The notes below the pieces were generated by a model. It saw only the letters and a program-made list of their open reading frames with translations, searched no databases and was not told the DNA's origin. Position numbers and translations under genes: made by a program. DNA of 64,000 nucleotides from contig NZ_CP089975.1 of the NCBI RefSeq assembly GCF_029581575.1, forward strand, positions 992,001-1,056,000, in the 5' to 3' direction. Shown piece by piece: positions 47,285-54,103 of this stretch. Within the stretch, counting starts at the first letter, position 1. Every line of letters begins with the position of its first letter. The stretch comes from Moraxella nasibovis. GTDB lineage: Bacteria > Pseudomonadota > Gammaproteobacteria > Pseudomonadales > Moraxellaceae.

Positions 47285-48694
47285 TTATGTAGGATTTGCC
47301 AGTTTGGTTTGCAAATGGTCGAGCAGCAGGACGCTCAGTCTGTCGCTTAGCTCTTGGCGAAGCGACATATTGTCTTCATAGCGCCCCTCAAGACTAGAAT
47401 AATGCGGACGGGCACGAGCTTTTTTGAGAGCGTTAGGCAGTTTGCCAGTTTGCCACGGTAGGGCGGTGTCGGTAGCGTCAGACTTGATGGCGTGCAGGCT
47501 TGCATGCCCACGGTGGCGCAAGGTGTGGTGCAGGTGCTGCGCTCGTGTGGCAAGCAAAGTCAAAGTGGCGTCATCAATGGTGAGTGTCTGTACGCCCATC
47601 GCCTTATCACGGATGGTACTTGTGTTTGGCAAAAGACCGCCAAGCACGCCGCCCAGCGCTGTGCCAAGCCCAAGACTTGCCCCAAGCGTCGCCATGTCGA
47701 TGCCTGCGCCAATCACCATGCCAGTCACACTGCCTCCTGCGGTACGAATGCCATAGCGAGTCAGTAGCTCACCATCAAACAAATCTTGCTCTTTGCCAAG
47801 GATACTCACCTCATCGTCGTCAATGTGCGCATGATAAAACTGATACAAGTGTAAAAGCTTGCTTTGCATGATGTCCTCAGATTGTCTGACGGCGGTCTGC
47901 ATGGCGCTTAAAGTTGGGGCGGGGTCTTCGTTTTCCTCGATTTTCTTACTAAAACTTGCCACATTCACCAAAAAATCAGCGATGATGGCGGTACCTACCT
48001 CCGCCATGTCCTGCCATGTCTCTTGGCGTTCATGGCGTAAAGTGATTAGACTTTGATGATCCATGCTAAGCGTCGCAAGATTTTGCCAAAGCGCCATCTC
48101 ACCTTCAAAATCAAAAGCGACAGTGTCAAAAGCGTGCGTCACATGCAAAGCACGCCGAGACAGCATCTCACGCCATGTTGCCATATTCTCTTCGTTGCCT
48201 TTAATGAAGTTGAACACTGGCAGAACAGGCGTACCACTGCTTGCCAAGACCGCAAGCTCATCTTTATATTTGGACAATACAGGCTCTCTGGCGTCGATCA
48301 CATACATGGCGATGTCCGCAGCGATGAGACTGCGAATTACTTTCGCCTCTTGACTAAAATCCTCACTTAGGCGTGGGTCGGACGACGCCACCGCCTGCAA
48401 AAAAACCTGCAAACGCTCGACACCATCAGCACGCCCGTCAGTATGATCCTGCAAAAAATCCATCACCCCTGTGGCATCTTCAAGACCGGGCGTGTCGTGC
48501 AGACCAATCAAAACCTTGCCGTGCTTATCAAGAATATTGACAGCTGCGACATGACGCGTGGTGGCAGATTCATTTTTAACCTCGCCAAATTCTGCGTCTC
48601 TCAATAAGGTGCGCATGAGTGAGGTTTTGCCGACATTGGTATGTCCAATAACCGATATTGTAACTAAGTATTTGTTTTTACTTGATTTATTCAT
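47285..48694 (-). CDS. GTPase with DUF3482-like C-terminal domain
   Basis: 469 residues. Era/TrmE-like G domain at the N-terminus: G1 IGHTNVGKTSLMRTLL, G3 LHDTPGLED, G4-like FNFIKGNEEN. The rest, with an Ala/Gly-rich amphipathic region (GMVIGAGIDMATLGASLGLGTALGGVLGG) that could bind membranes, fits DUF3482 GTPases found beside DUF2868 proteins; that partner is absent here. Its start lies only about 110 bases from the first prophage terminator, so it marks the chromosomal side of the prophage boundary. Confidence 0.82.
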   Translation of the reverse strand: MNKSSKNKYLVTISVIGHTNVGKTSLMRTLLRDAEFGEVKNESATTRHVAAVNILDKHGKVLIGLHDTPGLEDATGVMDFLQDHTDGRADGVERLQVFLQAVASSDPRLSEDFSQEAKVIRSLIAADIAMYVIDAREPVLSKYKDELAVLASSGTPVLPVFNFIKGNEENMATWREMLSRRALHVTHAFDTVAFDFEGEMALWQNLATLSMDHQSLITLRHERQETWQDMAEVGTAIIADFLVNVASFSKKIEENEDPAPTLSAMQTAVRQSEDIMQSKLLHLYQFYHAHIDDDEVSILGKEQDLFDGELLTRYGIRTAGGSVTGMVIGAGIDMATLGASLGLGTALGGVLGGLLPNTSTIRDKAMGVQTLTIDDATLTLLATRAQHLHHTLRHRGHASLHAIKSDATDTALPWQTGKLPNALKKARARPHYSSLEGRYEDNMSLRQELSDRLSVLLLDHLQTKLANPT

Positions 48695-48719
48695 TGAGAT
48701 TTTTTCTTTATTTTAAATT

Positions 48720-48739
48720 ATGTACACCATTATGTACAC
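48720..48739. repeat. Direct repeat ATGTACAC near the prophage edge
   Basis: ATGTACAC at 48720-48727 and 48732-48739 (12-base period). It sits in the only non-coding DNA between chromosome and prophage, so it may be part of the attachment region or an AlpA/excisionase site. The opposite prophage end is not visible, so an att core cannot be tested. Confidence 0.4.
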
Positions 48740-48803
48740 AAAATGGTGGGCTGCTGTGTTTTTAAATGAGTCATTGTGTTGCATTATAGCTTTTTGATGG
48801 ACG

Positions 48804-48828
48804 AAAAAAAAGCCCATTTCTGGGCTTT
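48804..48828 (-). terminator. Terminator of the leftward prophage operon
   Basis: On the minus strand AAAGCCCA, GAAA loop, TGGGCTTT, then a run of T. The stem overlaps the stop codon region of the AlpA-like gene. Confidence 0.85.
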
Positions 48829-49024
48829 ATTTGTTGGTGTGTTTTAGCTCCCATTCGTGGACTTCTTGGGTTAAGTAGCGTTTGATGCCGCCGCCCATGC
48901 CACCGCCAAGCACATGCTTTGGGAATGGCTCGCCATGTGGATAATGCTTTTCCCAGCGGTGCAGGGTCATTTTGCTGATGCCAAAGATTTCACAAACTTC
49001 ATTAGATGTTAAATACTTTTTCAT
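48827..49024 (-). CDS. AlpA-like DNA-binding protein (possible excisionase)
   Basis: 65 residues with an AlpA/MerR-type winged helix-turn-helix: YLTSNEVCEIFGISKMTLHRWEKHYP, then FPKHVLGGG and IKRYLTQEVHEWEL. AlpA-type proteins act as excisionase or as regulators of integrase genes. Last gene of the leftward operon, at the place where lambdoid phages carry xis, but no integrase follows. The short Gly-rich turn GGGMGGG is unusual. Confidence 0.78.
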   Translation of the reverse strand: MKKYLTSNEVCEIFGISKMTLHRWEKHYPHGEPFPKHVLGGGMGGGIKRYLTQEVHEWELKHTNK

Positions 49025-49037
49025 AATCTAGCTCCAT

Positions 49038-49445
49038 TTATGTTCTAATTCTCGCAAAACTGCGATAGCTGTCTGGGCTTAGCTGTGGGTTTTGCTCGTA
49101 CAATTCATCCAAATGATTGACCACCACGCCGTAAATATCTCCAAAATTGCAGGGTTCGGTGCGATAGCCATCGACAAAAGTGCGATTGACCACCTTTTCT
49201 TTAATCACAATCTCAATGTGATACACGCGCTTGCCTTGTGGTGGCTTGTCTTGTTGCCAATCACCAAACCAAGTGCTACGGGAAAAGACTTCACGGGCGC
49301 TGACACCGTACAGGGGGAATTGACAATAGCCAAAGCGTTCTGTGCCAAGCTCTAATTGTAGTCTGATTTCATGGTCAAGCTTGCGCTGATAATTGCGCAG
49401 GCCTTGTTTGGCTTTTTTGGCAAGTTTTTGTTTGCGGAATTTCAT
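49038..49445 (-). CDS. Hypothetical prophage protein
   Basis: 135 residues with a strongly basic N-terminus (KFRKQKLAKKAKQGLRNYQRKLDHE) and a mixed alpha/beta remainder (EIVIKEKVVNRTFVDGYRTEPCNFGDIYGVVVNHL). No family recognised. The ATG at 49445 overlaps the end of the DUF551 reading frame, and 13 bases separate the stop from the AlpA-like gene, so it belongs to the leftward operon. Confidence 0.68.
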   Translation of the reverse strand: MKFRKQKLAKKAKQGLRNYQRKLDHEIRLQLELGTERFGYCQFPLYGVSAREVFSRSTWFGDWQQDKPPQGKRVYHIEIVIKEKVVNRTFVDGYRTEPCNFGDIYGVVVNHLDELYEQNPQLSPDSYRSFARIRT

Positions 49446-49702
49446 GTGAGTAGCTCCGTGATGGGCTCATCTTTGGTGGACTAGGCAATGGCATCCAGTG
49501 GGTGACTATCAAATCAGTATATTTATCAAAAAGAAAACAATTCTCGCCAAAGATAAAATTATCAATAGAAATGCAACTACCAGTCCCCTTGGGTGTATAA
49601 ACCATAACTTCTACTTCTTTTCTGTTAATCTCATGACGACTGAAAACAAAACCATCTTTTTTCTGTTGGCAATCTATCTTTAACACTAATCCAATCACTC
49701 AT
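49375..49702 (-). pseudogene. DUF551 protein, frameshifted in a poly-A run
   Basis: From the ATG at 49702 (which overlaps the upstream stop as ATGA) the frame reads MSDWISVKDRLPTEK and then hits a stop. The adjacent frame continues with EVEVMVYTPKGTGSC and ends in THWMPLPSPP. WISVKDRLP at the start and WMPLPxPP at the end are the DUF551 hallmarks. Removing one A from the six A's (plus-strand T run 49657-49662) joins the halves. Small phage protein of unknown role. Decay or assembly error. Confidence 0.78.
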
Positions 49703-49929
49703 ACCGCTTGCTCCTTTTGGCTGTGGATATAGTCAGGCTCAAGCCAATAGATGGCATGGCGTTTGCCGCTTTTGGCGGTGACCATCTGTGTTTTGACGGG
49801 GATGCCTTCTTTTTTGAGATCGGTGATGCGCTGAGACAGGGCAAAGCACCCAAACAGGTTGAGTGCTTTGATTGGGTCTAGCGTATCGCTTGCCATCAGA
49901 TGGTCTAAAATCTGTGTGCGATAGCTCAT
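49699..49929 (-). CDS. Small winged-helix-like prophage protein
   Basis: 76 residues: YRTQILDHLMASDTLDPIKALNLFGCFALSQRITDLKKEGIPVKTQMV is a typical winged-helix block, with a beta-wing (KSGKRHAIYWLEP). Similar small proteins occur in recombination operons of prophages in related bacteria. It overlaps recT upstream (ATGA) and DUF551 downstream (ATGA). Likely DNA-binding. The target is unknown. Confidence 0.7.
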   Translation of the reverse strand: MSYRTQILDHLMASDTLDPIKALNLFGCFALSQRITDLKKEGIPVKTQMVTAKSGKRHAIYWLEPDYIHSQKEQAV

Positions 49930-50915
49930 TTCTGTTGCTCCATCAGTTGATTGAGATGATAATCCAAATGATTGTCCAAGCTCTCAAAGTCATCTGGCGA
50001 TAGCTTGGCTTGGTTGTCATACACCATACGGCGAGCGGTCTCGGCTTCATCGAGCATCACCTGCGCGATGTCATCACGCATGGTCAGATATAGCTTGCGT
50101 GCCTTGAATGCATTGCCAAGGATCGTGCGCTCATCGTCATTGATTGCCCCTGTTTGGCGGTACTGACCGATGGTCTGTGCCAGTGCGTCTAGGCTTGTGA
50201 TGTCATCGGCTGTGACGATTTGCTCGGCAAGCTTGGCGGTGTCCATCTGCTCAATCTGCGCGACAGGTGCAGTGGGTACGCTCACCTGTGCCACCGCTTG
50301 ATTTACCATGGCATTGATGTCAGTCACGGTCGCATTGATGGGCTTTGGCTCTCGTGCGGTATCTGCCAGCTCATCAGGGGTATAAACGCCCAAGATGACA
50401 TCAGGGCAGTGCAGGCGTGCCCAACGCTTGGCACCCAGATAGGCAAGCTGTTGGCGTGGGTCGGCAGTCCAAAGTGGCGAATTTCGCACTGTGCCCACCT
50501 GCGCCATGCTGATCGATAGCGTGGTCGGCTCGCTCTCGCCTTGCATGATGGCTGATACCACCACGCCGACATCATCGGATTTATCATCTTTGGATTTGAC
50601 CTTTGACCAATCGCCAAAATACTCAAACTTAAGCCGCCCAACAATCGGTGCTTTGGCATTAATCACGGCAATGACCAGCTGTGCTTCATAGCCAAGTGTG
50701 CCATTGACCAGATGGGTCTTTTGGGCAACGGCATAAGGGTCCATGCCCCAACGGATTGACTGACCGATGATGGCAAAGCAATCGCCCACCTTGCCCTGTA
50801 GGTGCTTGGGGATGGTGCATGAGCCTGATGCCATAATCTCAGCTAGGCGGTGGCATTTGTCAAACAGTCCATCATCTAGGACGATTTGGTTTTGGGTGGT
50901 GGCAAGTTCGTTCAT
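49926..50915 (-). CDS. recT: RecT-family single-strand annealing protein
   Basis: 329 residues. The RecT core occupies about residues 30-190 (QGKVGDCFAIIGQSIRWGMDPYAVAQKTHLVNG, GYEAQLVIAVINA, LAYLGAKRWARLHCPDVILGVYTPDE). The C-terminal part is Ala/Gln-rich with a helical tail. Pairs with the RecE-like exonuclease encoded two genes upstream to promote annealing-based recombination, as lambda Bet/Exo does. Overlaps both neighbours by 4 bases. Confidence 0.88.
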   Translation of the reverse strand: MNELATTQNQIVLDDGLFDKCHRLAEIMASGSCTIPKHLQGKVGDCFAIIGQSIRWGMDPYAVAQKTHLVNGTLGYEAQLVIAVINAKAPIVGRLKFEYFGDWSKVKSKDDKSDDVGVVVSAIMQGESEPTTLSISMAQVGTVRNSPLWTADPRQQLAYLGAKRWARLHCPDVILGVYTPDELADTAREPKPINATVTDINAMVNQAVAQVSVPTAPVAQIEQMDTAKLAEQIVTADDITSLDALAQTIGQYRQTGAINDDERTILGNAFKARKLYLTMRDDIAQVMLDEAETARRMVYDNQAKLSPDDFESLDNHLDYHLNQLMEQQK

Positions 50916-51187
50916 TGCGTAACTCCTAATTTATGTTCACGATAGGTTTGGATAAAGTGGCTGATGACAGCACCATCTGGGTGCATGATCATCAAGTCCA
51001 TCTCACGGATGATGCCAGCCAGTTCATTGATGGCTTGGTTGCCTGTGCTGACTTCATCCTTTAGGTCTTGGATATGCAGGTTCATGGCGTGATTGGCGTT
51101 TTTAAGCTCTTCAATCATGCGATGGGCTAGGGTAAGCTGTTTTTTGAGCCCAGTGATAAATTGCTGTTGGGCGTGTTTTTTATTCAT
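50912..51187 (-). CDS. Small coiled-coil protein between recE-like and recT
   Basis: 91 residues from the ATG at 51187, preceded by a strong AGGAGAAAG site. Heptad-like helix LKKQLTLAHRMIEELKNANHAMNLHIQDLKDEVSTGNQAINELAG points to a coiled coil. No known family. A longer frame to 51265 would overlap the exonuclease gene. Its place inside the recombination pair suggests an accessory role, but that is inference. Confidence 0.68.
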   Translation of the reverse strand: MNKKHAQQQFITGLKKQLTLAHRMIEELKNANHAMNLHIQDLKDEVSTGNQAINELAGIIREMDLMIMHPDGAVISHFIQTYREHKLGVTQ

Positions 51188-51197
51188 GACTTTCTCC

Positions 51198-52001
51198 TCA
51201 TGCCCACTTCGGCAAATCAATCGCCATAATCTCACTGCCGTAAGCAGGGTAGCTGTCTGCATCACGGCAAGCCTTGAGCCGTGCCAGGGCGGTGTCTAGG
51301 TCGGCTTTGCCACGCTCTAGCATCTCATCGCTCGGTGTGTAGCTTGCCACCGCATAGGGTGCATCTCGCTCAACCACCAGCCAAATATAGGCAGGGCGTA
51401 CGCCAAACTCGGCTTCATAGCCATCAAGATACATCGCCGCTGACAGATGATAGCCAAAATTGGTAATCGTACGCATAAACGCTGTTGGGCTGGCGTTGTC
51501 CGTGGTCTTTAGGTCCACAATCAAGCCATTTGGGAAAGCATCACACGGCTTAATCATAAAGTCAGGACGCACACGGCAATCAATACCTGTGGCAGGGTCG
51601 GTATAGAAAATCGACGCTTCGCAGGCTGTCTCATTGACCTTGAGTAGCTGTGCCACTCGGCTGGTCGCTAGGCTGTCCGTCATATTGATGGCGGTGTCCA
51701 TCTGCTCGGCGGTGATGGCCGTCTTGTGACTGTTGTGCTCAAGCCAGGCTTCATAGTCTGCCTTACCTTGCTTGGTGCGGCGGTCAAACTTGGGCATGAC
51801 GGTGTACTCATCATCGATCAGATGTGGCTCAAGCAGTAGCGTATGCACCAGTGAGCCCAATTTCATTGCTTCGGTCGGCTCTTTGGATGTCTCAAGGCTT
51901 GCCTTAAAGTGTGCTGGCGTGCGTAGCATATGCTTGAGCTGGCTTGATGAGACAGCAGGGTGGGCGTGGTATTCGGCGTTGGATAGGTGGTAATGGATCA
52001 T
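51198..52001 (-). CDS. RecE-like PD-(D/E)XK exonuclease
   Basis: 267 residues from the ATG at 52001 (AGGAGCAGTCGC upstream). NAEYHAHPAVSSSQLKHML and GSLVHTLLLEP are the usual N-terminal blocks of RecE/exonuclease VIII-type proteins. CRVRPDFMI and LIVDLKTTDNASP give the PD...DxK metal site, with the downstream YHLSAAMYLDGY supplying QxxxY-like residues. It should resect double-strand ends for RecT. Confidence 0.85.
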   Translation of the reverse strand: MIHYHLSNAEYHAHPAVSSSQLKHMLRTPAHFKASLETSKEPTEAMKLGSLVHTLLLEPHLIDDEYTVMPKFDRRTKQGKADYEAWLEHNSHKTAITAEQMDTAINMTDSLATSRVAQLLKVNETACEASIFYTDPATGIDCRVRPDFMIKPCDAFPNGLIVDLKTTDNASPTAFMRTITNFGYHLSAAMYLDGYEAEFGVRPAYIWLVVERDAPYAVASYTPSDEMLERGKADLDTALARLKACRDADSYPAYGSEIMAIDLPKWA

Positions 52002-52011
52002 GCGACTGCTC

Positions 52012-52248
52012 CTAAATGTGGAATACATCTTGAAAAAATACAAAATCTTGTAGATTGAGTAGCTTGGTGTAGTGTTCTCTAGTTTCTTTTTGATTGCAGA
52101 TTAGATACTGAGGTTCACTACCGCACTTTAAGTCAATCAAGATTGAGTGAATGACTTTTTGCAATGTGATGGGTGTTACACTATATCGCACGATAAAAGT
52201 AACGATATCACGATCAATGTGGCGTTCACGAAGTTTGTTAGTTTTCAT
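52012..52248 (-). CDS. Hypothetical prophage protein
   Basis: 78 residues, Lys/Arg-rich N-terminus (KTNKLRERHIDRD) and a hydrophobic beta-rich middle. It has a good ribosome site (CAGGAGAAC) and overlaps the small membrane gene upstream by ATGA. No family recognised. Confidence 0.62.
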   Translation of the reverse strand: MKTNKLRERHIDRDIVTFIVRYSVTPITLQKVIHSILIDLKCGSEPQYLICNQKETREHYTKLLNLQDFVFFQDVFHI

Positions 52249-52415
52249 GGGTTTGGGTTCTCCTGTTGTAGGCGGATGGATTCTTGATAATACTGGCGTC
52301 CAAGCTCTTCTTGGATTTGCATCTCTTTGTCAAAGGCATGTAGACAGCCTTTCATCAGTAGCATCATGCCAAGTAAGCTAAGAATGAGTTGTACTGGGCG
52401 GATAGGGTTTTGCAT
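52245..52415 (-). CDS. Small single-span membrane protein, first gene of leftward operon
   Basis: 56 codons. AAGGAGATACGCC precedes the ATG at 52415. Residues about 8-26 (VQLILSLLGMMLLMKGCLH) form one likely membrane helix, followed by a Gln/Glu-rich tail. It is the first gene after the PL-type promoter (52568-52595). Position and size recall early lambda inhibitors such as Kil/CIII, but nothing in the sequence proves that. Confidence 0.62.
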   Translation of the reverse strand: MQNPIRPVQLILSLLGMMLLMKGCLHAFDKEMQIQEELGRQYYQESIRLQQENPNP

Positions 52416-52567
52416 GGCGTATCTCCTTAGTTAACCTGACACTGGCAACCAAAGCGATTGCCAGTAGCTGATTAGCTTATTTGCCTCCGTTTGTTGTCTA
52501 TCACGGTGGGCTCGATAGGATCTATGCTGTTAAATAATTTGGGTCAGTTTCATTGGCTGATGGGCGT

Positions 52568-52595
52568 ATTATACCATAGGTTTAATTTATGTAAA
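52568..52595 (-). promoter_or_regulatory. PL-type early promoter of the leftward operon
   Basis: On the minus strand TTTACA (52595-52590), 16 bases, TATAAT (52573-52568). An operator-like sequence (52570-52584) covers the -10 box. Confidence 0.72.
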
Positions 52596-52654
52596 CCCAT
52601 TTTAGCCCAAAATATAAACTTTGGGTTTAAATATTTTATAAACCATTGGTTTTA
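52570..52654. promoter_or_regulatory. OL-like operator cluster, three sites
   Basis: Three 15-bp sites of the form TAWAC-N5-GTWTA: TATAC-CATAG-GTTTA (52570-52584), TAAAC-TTTGG-GTTTA (52615-52629) and TAAAC-CATTG-GTTTT (52639-52653). The same pattern occurs at the repressor/Cro region (57045-57137). They probably bind the S24 repressor and/or Cro. Confidence 0.65.
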
Positions 52655-52669
52655 TTGAAATTTTGGAAA

Positions 52670-52698
52670 TAAAAAAAACCGCCCAATCAAAGGGCGGT
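52670..52698 (-). terminator. Intrinsic terminator (second of a tandem pair)
   Basis: Minus strand: ACCGCCC, 7-base loop, GGGCGGT, followed by eight T residues. It lies directly before the OL/PL region, so it insulates the early operon from transcription coming from the XRE/ImmA module. Confidence 0.85.
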
Positions 52699-52712
52699 GA
52701 ATTTGGGGGGGT

Positions 52713-52742
52713 AAAAAAACGACCTTGTATTCACAAGATCGT
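52713..52742 (-). terminator. Intrinsic terminator (first of a tandem pair)
   Basis: Minus strand: ACGATCTTGT, GAAT loop, ACAAGGTCGT (one wobble), then seven T. It ends the gene at 52770. Confidence 0.82.
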
Positions 52743-52769
52743 CCAAGCAGTGCTTGTATTACAGGTCAA

Positions 52770-52919
52770 TCAACATCGCACTAAAAAGCACCATGCTTCA
52801 TAACCGTAGTCGTGCGCATCCAGAACTTTGCCAGATGACCCTCGCACTTTTCGAGTGCGACAACAGACCCATTTAAAGCCTTTTGGGGCGGGCTTATTCG
52901 CCACATTTTTTAAGTTCAT
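52770..52919 (-). CDS. 49-residue Cys/Trp-rich prophage protein
   Basis: The start at 52919 is preceded by AGGAGTTCGG. Sequence features: PAPKGFKWVCCRTRKVRG, then HDYGYEAWCFLVRC. Four Cys and several aromatic/basic residues suggest a small metal- or nucleic-acid-binding fold. A longer frame to 52994 is possible but lacks a ribosome site. The two terminators directly downstream show it is a real transcript end. Confidence 0.65.
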   Translation of the reverse strand: MNLKNVANKPAPKGFKWVCCRTRKVRGSSGKVLDAHDYGYEAWCFLVRC

Positions 52920-53045
52920 AACCGAACTCCTATTACAAAAATGTAACCGAAGTTGATTTATGACCCAAAAACTTGATACAATATTGACTCTCACATCATG
53001 TTGTATAGTTTTTTGAGCGTGCCGCTCGGTTACTTAACAGCACCC

Positions 53046-53077
53046 AAGCCGATAGCTTAGCAATAAGTTATCGGCTT
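53046..53077. other. Strong hairpin overlapping the end of the ImmA-like gene
   Basis: 14-bp stem with one mismatch (AAGCCGATA...TATCGGCTT) and a 4-base GCAA loop. It has no T run on the minus strand. It could stabilise the upstream mRNA or separate it from the 49-residue gene. Confidence 0.45.
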
Positions 53078-53617
53078 TTGCATTCTTTATACCTTAGTGC
53101 TGCGCACTGGTAGCTGATATTGTATTTTTTCATTATTTCATCAATAGATAGCCCAACACACCCATCTAGAGGTGCTAATAACTCAGCAGCAAACTGGTTG
53201 GCTTGCCATTCACTGTCTTCGTAAGGTTTGTGTGCTGATGGGTTGCTGCGATTCAGAGTGGTTGCGACACCTTTATGCATGAACAAATGGCCAAAATTCA
53301 TGAGCTATAGTAAATCTTGCACGACTGTCATTATTATACAAGGCGTCAAATACATCTTGTCTAATGTACATTACCATATCATCCGGTGATACAGACGCTT
53401 CCACATCTTTCATGTAGCCTTTTTCCTTTGGTTCAAAAGAAAAATCATAGGCTGTGGCTTTGGGCAAATCAATCTCAAGGCAATTTAATACATCAAAGGG
53501 TTTGTGTATGTCGTCTTGAAAATGCTGACGAACAAGACGGGCAAAGCCTCTAATCTCATGCTTGCTTCGTGGTTTGACACGCACGCCTTTATTGTATAAA
53601 TGCAGATTATTTAACAT
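53068..53617 (-). pseudogene. ImmA/IrrE-type metallopeptidase, frameshifted inside its zinc motif
   Basis: The first part (53617-53273, strong AAAGGAGGTATA site) ends ...RFTIAHEFWPFVHA. The next frame reads FGHLFMHKGVATT and continues with EWQANQFAAELLAP. Removing one T from the four T's of GAATTTTGG (plus strand 53293-53296) restores HEFGHLFMH, the HExxH zinc motif, and gives about 182 residues. In ICEBs1-like systems ImmA cleaves the partner XRE repressor. As written the peptidase would be inactive. Confidence 0.8.
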
Positions 53618-53967
53618 TATACCTCCTTTAAAAACTGCATGATTTTTTTAATGTCTAGTGTTTGATTGTCTAGTTTCCGTGCAAACATTAATGCCAGCTC
53701 TGCCTCACAGTCATTGGCGGGCTTGATGACAATATCCTGATCAAGCGTACTTGCTACTGCAACAAGTTCATTGGCTTGTTGTGCGGATAGCCCAAGATAG
53801 TCAATAATTTTGTTTAGCAAATTGGCATTAATTGGCTTTTTGCCGGTCTCAATTGCTGACAAATAAGGTGCAGATACGCCAATATTTTCCGCCATGGTTT
53901 TTAGCATGATATTATGTTCAATGCGTAATATTCTAAGCATTTTACCAAATTCTGTAACGGTTGCCAT
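53617..53967 (-). CDS. XRE-family repressor, partner of ImmA-like protein
   Basis: 116 residues with an N-terminal helix-turn-helix (FGKMLRILRIEHNIMLKTMAENIGVSAPYLSAIETGKKPIN) and a helical C-terminal part. Its stop overlaps the ImmA start (TAATG). A perfect palindrome in its promoter (54021-54036) suggests autorepression. This is a second regulator besides the S24 repressor. It could control the local module or work as a toxin-antitoxin-like pair. Confidence 0.8.
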   Translation of the reverse strand: MATVTEFGKMLRILRIEHNIMLKTMAENIGVSAPYLSAIETGKKPINANLLNKIIDYLGLSAQQANELVAVASTLDQDIVIKPANDCEAELALMFARKLDNQTLDIKKIMQFLKEV

Positions 53968-54019
53968 AAAACAGCTCCTAATGATGATTGAGCAAGAAAT
54001 AAATCTTGTCAGATATATA

Positions 54020-54047
54020 TTATCCTATAGGATAATTATTTGTCAAG
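54020..54047 (-). promoter_or_regulatory. Promoter of the XRE/ImmA module with palindromic operator
   Basis: Minus strand TTGACA (54047-54042), 16 bases, GATAAT (54025-54020). The perfect 16-bp palindrome TTATCCTATAGGATAA (54021-54036) covers the spacer and -10 box, a typical autorepression layout. Confidence 0.75.
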
Positions 54048-54071
54048 AAAAAATCTTAAAATATGTTAAAT

Positions 54072-54096
54072 AAAAAACCACCCGCGGGGGTGGTTT
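54072..54096 (-). terminator. Terminator after the three-gene cassette
   Basis: Minus strand AAACCACCC, 4-base loop, GGGTGGTTT, then T residues. It separates the repressor-linked cassette from the XRE promoter. Confidence 0.85.
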
Positions 54097-54103
54097 GGTG
54101 GGC

